In this document: piece after piece, positions 1 to 5,012 of the stretch
Layout: every line of letters starts with the position of its first letter
Position numbering within the stretch: the first letter of the stretch is position 1
NCBI GenBank assembly: GCA_029256345.1
Contig: JAQSYC010000222.1
Coordinates: forward strand, 1 to 5,012
Length of the DNA: 5,012 nt
Direction of reading: 5' to 3'
Origin: Clostridia bacterium
GTDB taxonomy: Bacteria; Bacillota; Clostridia; Lachnospirales; Cellulosilyticaceae
Program-made: the position numbers and the translations under genes
The notes under the pieces: generated by a model
Told to the model about the DNA's origin: nothing
The model's input: the letters and a program-made list of their open reading frames with translations, nothing else
Database searches by the model: none

Positions 1-1634
1 TTTAAAGTCAGCCTCACATTTTTGGTTGACTTTTTGGACTGCTCTGCCAGTGTCCGTACCTCCTGCGCAACAACGGCAAACCCTTTACCTACTTCTCCTG
101 CACGAGCTGCCTCAATACTGGCATTAAGGGCTAATAAATTAGTTTGTTCGCTAATACCATCCACCAGCTTCATAATGTCTTCTATGCTTTTAGTCAAAAA
201 GCTTAACTCTGTGATACTCGTTTTGATCTTATGAGAAATCTGGATAGAAGAATCCATCGTTTGGTTGAGACGCTCCATACTTTCTGCTGCTTCTCCAATC
301 ATAGCCTTGGCACCCTGATTATTATCAAAAATACAGCCAGTTTCTTTCATGACTTGCTGGATACTTTCAGATAAGGTATCCATGGCCTCTGAACTTTTTC
401 CCGCATCCTCTGCCTGGTTAGTTGAACCCTTTGTAATGTCTTCTATTGAAAGTGCCAACTGGCTAAAGGCTTCTACTGACTGTTCAGTAGATAACTTGAG
501 TGATTTCCCATCCGCTAAAGTATCTGATACAACTCCCTTTGTTTCCTCTAAAAGCTTTCTGATATTGGTAATCATATGGTTAAAACTTGTACATAAAAGC
601 CCTATCTCATCATAACGCAGTTCGTCAGTCCGAACGGTAAGATCCCCGTTTTCAGCTTTTTTCATAAGCTGCATAATCTTGATAATAGGCATGGAAAAAT
701 GCTTAGATACCACAAGTCCTACAGCAATAGCCAATACACCTGCTACTATCACCAACGCCCAAATCATAAAACTTGCCTTTGAGAGCTGGCTGGTTAGGGA
801 TTTCTCTGGAATCTCTGCCACTACTTTCCAGCCATTACTCACAGCTGCATGAGCAATAAGATGTCCCTTTTCAATGCCACTACCAGACTCTTCTGCTTGC
901 TGGATACTATTTAATATGTAGTCCTCCGCTCTTTCTTGGTGGGTATCTTTATTATAAATCATACTGCCATTCTGGTCGATAACGTAGACATTAGCTCCCT
1001 CTAGCAGTTTGATTTCCTCGAAGCCTTCAATAATCGTATCTAACTTGATTTGGCATATCATCAAACCAAAATTTTCCCCAATCATGGCATTTTTAACTTT
1101 CCTAATGAAATAGATCCTTTTTGTTTCTTTACCTAACCCTTTGTGCCAAAGAGATTCCCCATTTATTTGAAGCTTTTTTGCTTCCATCATATCCTCATTA
1201 GTTAGCAGTGGTACTTTACCTATAACCGTTCCGTCATCATGGATGATGGCAACACTTTCTATACTCTTTTCAATAGACCCTACATAAACCAAGCTCTGTG
1301 CTAAGTCCTGAACTGCTCTCATTTTTTTTACTTGATCCTTGTTAGCAGCTTCATAATTGGCAAGCAAATTAGTATTTGAATTATTGAGATCATTCACTAC
1401 GAACTTTGTCATATTCTTTTCTATATCATTGACAAAATAATTAACACTGGATCTGGTCTGCTTGACCATATCTGTCGTAAGCTGCTCACTTGTATTTTTG
1501 ATGGTACTGTTGGATATGGAGGATGAAATGATATTAACTATGAAAAGGGGTATGATTGCAAAAAGTACACAAATAATGATAAGTTTCGTTTTGATAGACG
1601 TATTTTTAAATCCTTTCATTTGCCTAAACTGCAT
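1..1634 (-). CDS. Methyl-accepting chemotaxis protein, 3' end cut by window edge
   Basis: Membrane chemoreceptor that senses an extracellular ligand and controls CheA kinase through CheW. The 544 codons visible hold, in order: a short basic N-terminus, membrane segment 1 (about residues 18-36), an extracellular sensor of about 250 residues, membrane segment 2 (about 289-309), a HAMP linker (about 311-363, with P316 and the D342-E-I-G motif), and the cytoplasmic signalling helices. The hairpin tip is nearly canonical: Q497-T-N-L-L-A-L-N-A-S-I-E-A-A-R-A-G-E, then K-G-F-A-V-V-A-Q-E-V-R to residue 527. The sensor resembles a double Cache domain (a motif like V-Y-V-I-D-Q-N-G-S near residue 220 in the membrane-proximal module), but I see no R-x-W-Y signature of amino-acid-binding Cache domains, so the ligand is unknown. 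The ATG at 1634 is chosen because GGGAGG (1641-1646) sits 6 bases upstream. The reading frame is open to the window edge; the C-terminal adaptation sites and any CheR-docking tail lie outside. Confidence 0.96.
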   Translation of the reverse strand, partial: MQFRQMKGFKNTSIKTKLIIICVLFAIIPLFIVNIISSSISNSTIKNTSEQLTTDMVKQTRSSVNYFVNDIEKNMTKFVVNDLNNSNTNLLANYEAANKDQVKKMRAVQDLAQSLVYVGSIEKSIESVAIIHDDGTVIGKVPLLTNEDMMEAKKLQINGESLWHKGLGKETKRIYFIRKVKNAMIGENFGLMICQIKLDTIIEGFEEIKLLEGANVYVIDQNGSMIYNKDTHQERAEDYILNSIQQAEESGSGIEKGHLIAHAAVSNGWKVVAEIPEKSLTSQLSKASFMIWALVIVAGVLAIAVGLVVSKHFSMPIIKIMQLMKKAENGDLTVRTDELRYDEIGLLCTSFNHMITNIRKLLEETKGVVSDTLADGKSLKLSTEQSVEAFSQLALSIEDITKGSTNQAEDAGKSSEAMDTLSESIQQVMKETGCIFDNNQGAKAMIGEAAESMERLNQTMDSSIQISHKIKTSITELSFLTKSIEDIMKLVDGISEQTNLLALNASIEAARAGEVGKGFAVVAQEVRTLAEQSKKSTKNVRLTL

Positions 1635-1640
1635 AGCATT

Positions 1641-1646
1641 CCTCCC
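1641..1646 (-). promoter_or_regulatory. Ribosome binding site of the chemoreceptor gene
   Basis: GGGAGG on the minus strand, 6 bases before the ATG at 1634. It decides the start against the ATG at 1639, which lies in another frame and stops after seven codons. Confidence 0.75.
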
Positions 1647-1662
1647 TATAAGCTTAATGACC

Positions 1663-1732
1663 ACACAGTAAATCTTATCATATCCCTGTTGAATATCAAT
1701 GAAATTTATTGCAGTGCAAATATTTACTGTGT
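1663..1732. repeat. Perfect 11-bp inverted repeat upstream of the chemoreceptor gene
   Basis: ACACAGTAAAT at 1663-1673 is the exact reverse complement of ATTTACTGTGT at 1722-1732, with 48 bases between. The two arms flank the best candidate -35/-10 pair of the chemoreceptor gene. This could be a pair of operator half-sites for a looping regulator. A simple RNA hairpin is less likely, because the predicted start of transcription lies inside the repeat. The function is inferred; the repeat itself is directly seen. Confidence 0.5.
1677..1704 (-). promoter_or_regulatory. Possible promoter of the chemoreceptor gene
   Basis: On the minus strand, TTTCAT (1699-1704) and TATGAT (1677-1682) are separated by 16 bases. 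The -10 is good for the housekeeping sigma factor but the -35 is weak. I searched the stretch for the TAAA/GCCGATAA pattern of flagellar sigma-28 (SigD) promoters and found no convincing match. The site lies between the arms of the 11-bp inverted repeat. Confidence 0.3.
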
Positions 1733-1801
1733 ATAGTATGCTCTATAGAGAAGTGCTATAAAACAAAATATTACAAATTTTATTATAATTCCATTATTAT
1801 T

Positions 1802-2278
1802 TTAATAAATTTTTATATCCAAATACATTTTATGTATAATATCACTTGTATTAAGAATAAGAACTTCGGTTATTTTATTACTTTTATCCATTTTTACGGT
1901 GATTTGATCTGTCATTTTCAGTTTTCCCCCATGAAAAACAACAACATAATTCACCTTATAGTTAAATTTTACACTATCTCTCTCTTTTAATTTCTTTACT
2001 CTTTTAATCTTTATTTTTTCTGTTTTTTCTCCCTTTATTCTTTGAAAAAACTGTGGATAAATAAAACCCACCCTGCTTGATACAAAGCTCTCATACCCCT
2101 CTGGTGAAAAATATTGCTCTAATAAAACTGGCAGCCCCTCTTTATTTTTTTCCAATTCACTATAGGTACTGCAAGCTACCATTTTTGTAATCAATAGCTG
2201 CGCAGTTTTGTCCTTACTATCTCCGCAGCACCCTATTAAAAGTAATGTTACTACTACCCCAACCAATATTTTTTTCAT
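1802..2278 (-). CDS. Small lipoprotein of unknown function
   Basis: Predicted exported lipoprotein of 158 residues. The N-terminus is a classic lipoprotein signal: two lysines (K2, K3), a hydrophobic stretch I4-I15, and a lipobox L14-I15-G16-C17, so C17 would be lipidated and anchored on the outer face of the membrane. A second cysteine follows directly (C18) and a third is at C36. The mature part is hydrophilic with a very basic middle (about residues 81-102, rich in K and R) and alternating hydrophobic/polar stretches suggestive of beta strands toward the C-terminus. I do not recognise the family. It is the last gene of a tight cluster: the preceding stop codon (2288-2290) overlaps its ribosome binding site, so translation is probably coupled. 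A GTG codon sits one codon upstream (2281), but the ATG at 2278 has the better spacing. Substrate-binding or NTF2-like folds are possible but not supported by any motif I can see. Confidence 0.8.
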   Translation of the reverse strand: MKKILVGVVVTLLLIGCCGDSKDKTAQLLITKMVACSTYSELEKNKEGLPVLLEQYFSPEGYESFVSSRVGFIYPQFFQRIKGEKTEKIKIKRVKKLKERDSVKFNYKVNYVVVFHGGKLKMTDQITVKMDKSNKITEVLILNTSDIIHKMYLDIKIY

Positions 2279-2283
2279 CACTA

Positions 2284-2289
2284 CCCCCT
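2284..2289 (-). promoter_or_regulatory. Ribosome binding site of the lipoprotein gene
   Basis: AGGGGG on the minus strand overlaps the TAG stop of the gene before it and lies 5 bases from the ATG at 2278, but only 2 bases from the in-frame GTG at 2281. This favours the ATG start and implies translational coupling. Confidence 0.65.
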
Positions 2290-3025
2290 ATATACTTCTT
2301 TTATACAGGTATGCACGCCCTTCATTGCCTATGTGTTCTACGGCACCAATATGTTTTAATACGTTAAGTGCCATCTGTGCCCGCTTTAGACTCAATCCCG
2401 TATGAGTTTTAAAATCCTTTGAAGTAAATGTATCACTTAACGTGTTTGGCAGCAGTTTGGTGTAATCTTCTAAAGACCCAATATGTATCTCCTCCACAAG
2501 CTCTAACGGTATTCTATCCTTACGACAAGCCCCTCTTTTTTTATCTTTACTCCACCCATTCAGCAGTTTGTATTCTTCCATATTCATAAGCATGATACAG
2601 ATAGAAAGATTGGGATGGCACAGTACCGTCTTTATTTTATACAGCTCAAAAAATATTTCATAAGGTACTCCCTTTTTAGGGGATTTACGCTTTAAGCTGA
2701 CCTCTCCTGTTTCCATATCAATCCAGGAAAGCCATTTTGTATAGGCTATCGGATAGATAATGGTTACCTTATGTATTTCAAGAAAATAATCGAGTTTTTT
2801 TCTAAGCTGCGAAAAATCTCTTGTCTGAATTTCCTTAATCCCTTCATCATGACAAATATCTGCTACAAAGCGCCCCATTTTTATTTCATGAAGAGATGCG
2901 TCTGGCTCTGCATAATATTTCAAAATAGCATGAAGAGACCGTTCTTTTAGAGTGCCTATTCCTTCTTGCTTCCCCTTATTTTGCAGTACACTTTGTTTGG
3001 CCTGTTCAAATCTTTCCTGATCCAT
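2288..3025 (-). CDS. Uncharacterised protein: PD-(D/E)XK-like N-terminus plus winged helix
   Basis: Protein of 245 residues with no assigned function that I know; it resembles a conserved hypothetical family of clostridia. Residues about 28-90 follow the order of the PD-(D/E)XK nuclease core: helix (E28 onward), strand with E47-I-K, strand V-A-D56-I, strand with E65-I-Q67, a long amphipathic helix (F-S-Q-L-R-K-K-L), then a hydrophobic strand (V-T-I-I-Y-P-I). D56 and E65-x-Q67 would be the metal-binding acidic pair, in the E-x-Q variant also known in CoiA-type nucleases. The middle has W-L-S-W-I-D and N-G-W-S motifs. Residues about 200-241 look like a winged helix-turn-helix (F-T-S-K-D-F through A-Y-L-Y-K). 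It could be a DNA-processing enzyme or a DNA-binding regulator that has lost catalysis. Start: the ATG at 3037 abuts the upstream stop but lacks a good binding site, whereas GGAG at 3032-3035 is 6 bases before the ATG at 3025. The fold assignment is inference from motif order. Confidence 0.85.
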   Translation of the reverse strand: MDQERFEQAKQSVLQNKGKQEGIGTLKERSLHAILKYYAEPDASLHEIKMGRFVADICHDEGIKEIQTRDFSQLRKKLDYFLEIHKVTIIYPIAYTKWLSWIDMETGEVSLKRKSPKKGVPYEIFFELYKIKTVLCHPNLSICIMLMNMEEYKLLNGWSKDKKRGACRKDRIPLELVEEIHIGSLEDYTKLLPNTLSDTFTSKDFKTHTGLSLKRAQMALNVLKHIGAVEHIGNEGRAYLYKRSI

Positions 3026-3031
3026 CAGCTG

Positions 3032-3035
3032 CTCC
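3032..3035 (-). promoter_or_regulatory. Ribosome binding site deciding the start at 3025
   Basis: GGAG on the minus strand lies 6 bases upstream of the ATG at 3025. It is partly formed by the earlier in-frame ATG (3037), so the longer reading would add only four residues (M-E-Q-L). Confidence 0.5.
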
Positions 3036-3037
3036 AT

Positions 3038-3484
3038 TTATTTCTCATACTCATATATCAAATAGTTGCATTCCTGCATCCCCAAAGCTTGATACGTATT
3101 TTGTGCCGTATGATTTTCTTTTTCTACATAAAGTCTGATACCAGCTATATGCTCATCCCTATCGCACATATCTTTGATATGTTGATATAACGCTTTAAAA
3201 ACACCTTGCTTTCTGTACGCTGCATCAACATAGACACTTTGAACCCATAAGAAAAGTCCATTTCTCCAGTCACTCCACTCATAGGTGTACATAATCTGAC
3301 CAGCCACTTTGCCGTCTATCTCACACACATGATAAATCCCTTTGCTCTCATCCTTTAAAAGTTCTCTAACACCTTTTGTCAGGGTTTCCATATCTAATAT
3401 TTTATCTTCAGTCTCTTTGGCTAAGTTATAGTTATATGCTGCAATAACCTCTGCGTCATCTATTGTTGCTTTTCTAATCTTCAT
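3038..3484 (-). CDS. GNAT family N-acetyltransferase
   Basis: Predicted cytoplasmic enzyme of 148 residues, the usual length for a single GNAT domain, transferring an acetyl group from acetyl-CoA to an amine on an unknown acceptor. The N-terminal strand I3-R-K-A-T followed by D-D-A is typical. Motif A is V84-Y-V-D-A-A-Y-R91-K-Q-G94-V-F, the pyrophosphate-binding loop, although the last loop position is F96 rather than the commoner G or A. Motif B is L-Y-V-E-K-E-N124-H-T-A127-Q-N-T-Y131 followed by L-G-M; Y131 is the usual general acid position. The ATG at 3484 is supported by GGAGGAG (3493-3499), 8 bases upstream. Its TAA stop directly touches the first ATG of the next gene, so the two are probably co-transcribed. 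No terminator is visible between the coaBC remnant and this gene (3485-3553), so readthrough from coaBC is possible. The acceptor cannot be read from sequence. Confidence 0.93.
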   Translation of the reverse strand: MKIRKATIDDAEVIAAYNYNLAKETEDKILDMETLTKGVRELLKDESKGIYHVCEIDGKVAGQIMYTYEWSDWRNGLFLWVQSVYVDAAYRKQGVFKALYQHIKDMCDRDEHIAGIRLYVEKENHTAQNTYQALGMQECNYLIYEYEK

Positions 3485-3553
3485 GTGTCTATCTCCTCCG
3501 TTACATTTTTAGGTATTGTCTCCTCTAATATAGTAACATATTTAGCCGCAGAC

Positions 3554-3727
3554 TTATAAAAGGTTTTGAACTTTATCTAAAATAATACCTGCCAATTCTC
3601 GTTTACTCATCAGAGGATACTCCTTTACATTTCCTTCTTTATCAATAATCGCTGCGATATTCGTATCTGTTTTAAAACCTGCATTTTTCTCTGCAATATT
3701 ATTAGCCACTATAAAATCAAGGTTTTT
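3554..3727 (-). pseudogene. coaBC: Out-of-frame C-terminal piece of coaBC
   Basis: Reading the minus strand from 3727 gives K-N-L-D-F-I-V-A-N-N-I-A-E-K-N-A-G-F, then T-D-T-N-I-A-A-I-I-D, then P-L-M-S-K-R-E-L-A, ending K-V-Q-N-L-L and a TAA at 3554-3556. This is the ordinary C-terminus of CoaB synthetase domains, including the N-x-x-A-x-x-x-A-G-F dimer/substrate region. It has no start codon or ribosome binding site of its own that would restore translation. The piece carries no internal stop, so the lesion is either recent or an artefact. Confidence 0.9.
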
Positions 3728-4689
3728 ATGGTGTATACTAAAACTTTATTTCCTTTTTGCCTTCCTAAGCTTTGCAGTATATCTGGGTTTCTAGTGAGTT
3801 TAAGCTGTATATCTTCCCCTGTTTTTTTAATTTTTGAAGAACTGACTATCTCTGGCCTGTAGTCCGCTACCGCAGCAGCCTTAATCACTGCATATGTCCA
3901 GTCAAAGCATTTAAAGACAGCCTCATACATTTGCAGGGCACTGCCTACATCTATTCTCTCCACACCCCAAGGACACTGTAGCGTAGTAGGTCCAGAGATT
4001 AGTTTAACAGTTGCACCTCTTTGAGCTGCCTCCTCTGCTATGGCATAGCCCATCTTGCCTGATGAATGATTGGTAATATACCTCATGGGATCTATTGCTT
4101 CTATAGTAGGACCTGCTGTCACTAAAATATGCTTACCTTCTAGATCATGACTTTTCTTCAATAAATTTAAAACAACTTCTATAATATCCTCCGGTTTTGC
4201 GAGTTTTCCTTTTCCTCTATCTCCACAGGCTAAAAAACCATTATCCGGCTCTATAAAATGATATCCCTTACTTTTTAAGAAAGTGATATTTTCTTGCACA
4301 ATAATATTCTCATACATCGCTGTATTCATAGCCGGTGCAAAAACGATAGGGCATCTGGCGGCCATAATGGTTGTCGTCAGCATATCATCTGCAATACCGT
4401 GGGCCACCTTGCCTATAATATTAGCTGTGGCCGGCGCCACTAAAAACAAATCCGCTTTTTTAGCTAATGCAATATGTTCTACTTCCCAGCTTTTTGTTCT
4501 TTTAAAGGTGTCTGTTACCACCTCATTGTTTGAAAGTGCCTCAAATGACAACGGTGTGACAAATTCGCTTGCATTCTGAGTTAGAATAACATGGGTTTCT
4601 ATTTCCTGCTTTCTGAGACCGCTTACTACATCTAGTGCTTTATAGGCTGCTATGCCTCCTGTCACTCCTATAACTACATTTTTTTTCAT
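3554..4689 (-). pseudogene. coaBC: coaBC (dfp), phosphopantothenoylcysteine decarboxylase/synthetase, frameshifted by an internal deletion
   Basis: CoaBC is a cytoplasmic FMN enzyme of coenzyme A synthesis: CoaB joins cysteine to 4'-phosphopantothenate using CTP, and CoaC decarboxylates the product. The CoaC half (1-177) looks intact: G11-G-I-A-A-Y flavin-binding start, catalytic H72, A-P-A-T-A-N90, P119-A-M-N122, and the clamp L-A-C155-G-D-R-G-K-G. The CoaB half keeps T-A-G193-P-T, R203-Y-I-T-N207-H-S-S-G-K-M-G, A271-A-V-A-D-Y-R-P, K286-I-K-K289 and N-P-D. After K-V-L-V318 (3736-3738) the frame breaks: it reads eight foreign residues and stops at 3709-3711 (326 aa, versus about 395-400 usually). 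The expected GFAAET-type motif and the helix after it are absent, and K-N-L-D-F-I-V-A-N resumes in another frame and runs to a TAA at 3554-3556. The ATG at 4689 has AGGAGG (4695-4700) 5 bases upstream. This may be a true pseudogene or a sequence error; the frame break itself is clear. Confidence 0.93.
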
Positions 4690-4694
4690 CTGTT

Positions 4695-4700
4695 CCTCCT
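4695..4700 (-). promoter_or_regulatory. Ribosome binding site of coaBC
   Basis: Consensus AGGAGG on the minus strand, 5 bases before the ATG at 4689. A binding site this good argues that the gene was, or still is, well translated. Confidence 0.8.
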
Positions 4701-4720
4701 ATTTCATTTCCTTAATGCTT

Positions 4721-4750
4721 ACAACTAAAACAGCAGACTTAAAAGTCTGC
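4721..4750 (-). terminator. Probable Rho-independent terminator or attenuator between the S-component gene and coaBC
   Basis: On the minus strand, GCAGACT and AGTCTGC (outer limits 4733-4750) form a 7-bp perfect stem with a 4-base T-T-T-A loop, followed by T-G-T-T-T-T-A-G-T-T-G-T. The T-rich tail lies only on the minus-strand side, so it acts on transcripts of the transporter gene. The tail is interrupted, so partial readthrough into coaBC, whose start is 44 bases further on, is likely. I see no clear separate promoter in that gap. Confidence 0.55.
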
Positions 4751-4759
4751 AGTGATAGA

Positions 4760-5012
4760 TTACTTTATAGTATTCTCTTTCTTAATACTTCTTATAAATA
4801 CAGGGGCAATGGTTTTCCCTACTGTTACCGTAATAAGCGCACTGACAATAGCTTCTGGCACACCATTAATACCAACAATTCCCATGATAAATCCAAATAA
4901 AACATCATAACTAATACCCTTGACTTCTGCATAACTTTGCCCAAAAAACAAATAAATGCCACTCATCACCAATACCGTATTGGTCAATGAACCGATAAGC
5001 CCCGCCCCTACA
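4760..5012 (-). CDS. ECF transporter S component (PanT-like, probable pantothenate), 5' end outside window
   Basis: The last 83 codons of a membrane substrate-binding subunit of an energy-coupling-factor vitamin transporter. S components bind the vitamin in the membrane and work with a shared EcfA/A'/T module. The frame is open to the window edge; the first readable residues are V-G-A-G-L-I-G-S-L-T-N-T, a helix-start motif common in this group, then V-L-V-M-S-G-I-Y-L-F-F-G (one membrane helix). A second hydrophobic stretch, L-F-G-F-I-M-G-I-V-G-I-N-G-V-P-E-A-I-V-S-A-L-I-T-V, forms the last one or two helices, and the protein ends in a short basic tail (R-S-I-K-K-E). A TTG at 4987 and internal ATGs are not the start, since the reading continues upstream in the membrane domain. 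Its position directly before coaBC supports pantothenate as substrate; this is inference from context and general resemblance, as no ligand residues can be judged from the fragment. Confidence 0.82.
   Translation of the reverse strand, partial: VGAGLIGSLTNTVLVMSGIYLFFGQSYAEVKGISYDVLFGFIMGIVGINGVPEAIVSALITVTVGKTIAPVFIRSIKKENTIK

Noticed and set aside
22..615. Two plus-strand open frames within the chemoreceptor gene
   Set aside because: They are antisense to the conserved signalling and linker regions of the chemoreceptor and encode low-complexity Ser/Leu-rich sequence.
1632..1639. Overlapping ATG at 1639 as a leader peptide before the chemoreceptor
   Set aside because: It opens only seven codons and is just 1 base from the GGGAGG, too close for initiation.
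1735..1800. Possible terminator after the lipoprotein gene: 10-bp palindrome CTCTATAGAG (1741-1750) and an AT-only stem near 1765-1785
   Set aside because: The palindrome has no loop and its outer bases do not pair, and the AT-only stem is too weak to call. No convincing terminator was found here.
1709..1990. Plus-strand open frame of 93 codons in the gap and across the lipoprotein gene
   Set aside because: It lies antisense to the lipoprotein gene over most of its length, has no ribosome binding site, and its composition (runs of I, F, Y, N, K) is that of translated AT-rich noise.
2208..3190. Short plus-strand open frames at 2208-2405 and 2966-3190
   Set aside because: Both are antisense shadows of the minus-strand cluster with no ribosome binding site or motif.
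3485..3553. GTTAC/GTAAC arms and a second GAGGAG upstream of the acetyltransferase
   Set aside because: A 5-bp stem with a loop of about 28 bases is not meaningful, and the GAGGAG is not followed by a usable start codon leading to an open frame (the nearby ATG is followed at once by TAA).
4283..4579. Plus-strand open frame of 98 codons
   Set aside because: Exactly antisense to the well-supported CoaC domain of coaBC; no ribosome binding site or recognisable motif.

Overview
The window looks like chromosomal DNA of a low-GC Gram-positive anaerobe of the Clostridia, probably near Lachnospirales. This is inferred from the AT-rich, Lys/Ile-rich coding sequence, the strong AGGAGG-type ribosome binding sites, an ECF-type vitamin transporter subunit, a lipobox lipoprotein, and an overall protein character resembling that group. 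All six recognisable genes lie on the minus strand, so transcription runs from high to low coordinates. No RNA gene, insertion sequence, CRISPR array or phage gene was seen.

In transcription order: (1) 5012-4760, the C-terminal end of an ECF transporter S component, probably for pantothenate, followed by a hairpin terminator or attenuator. (2) 4689-3554, coaBC (dfp), the bifunctional enzyme turning 4'-phosphopantothenate into 4'-phosphopantetheine. Here it is broken: the CoaC half and most of the CoaB half are intact, but about 49 bases are missing near 3728-3736. This removes the GFAAET-type motif and puts the last 55 or so codons out of frame. (3) 3484-3038, a GNAT acetyltransferase. (4) 3025-2288, a conserved-type protein of unknown role that reads as a PD-(D/E)XK-like fold plus a C-terminal winged helix. 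(5) 2278-1802, a small lipoprotein of unknown function. Genes 3-5 are packed with almost no spacing and look like one operon. (6) 1634-1, a methyl-accepting chemotaxis protein cut by the window edge, preceded by a 167-base intergenic stretch with a perfect 11-bp inverted repeat around a possible promoter.

Functionally, the right end is a coenzyme A supply block (vitamin uptake plus coaBC), the middle is an uncharacterised three-gene cluster, and the left end is a chemoreceptor. The two items most worth a second look are the internal deletion in a normally essential gene, and the putative nuclease-fold/winged-helix protein with its tightly coupled neighbours.
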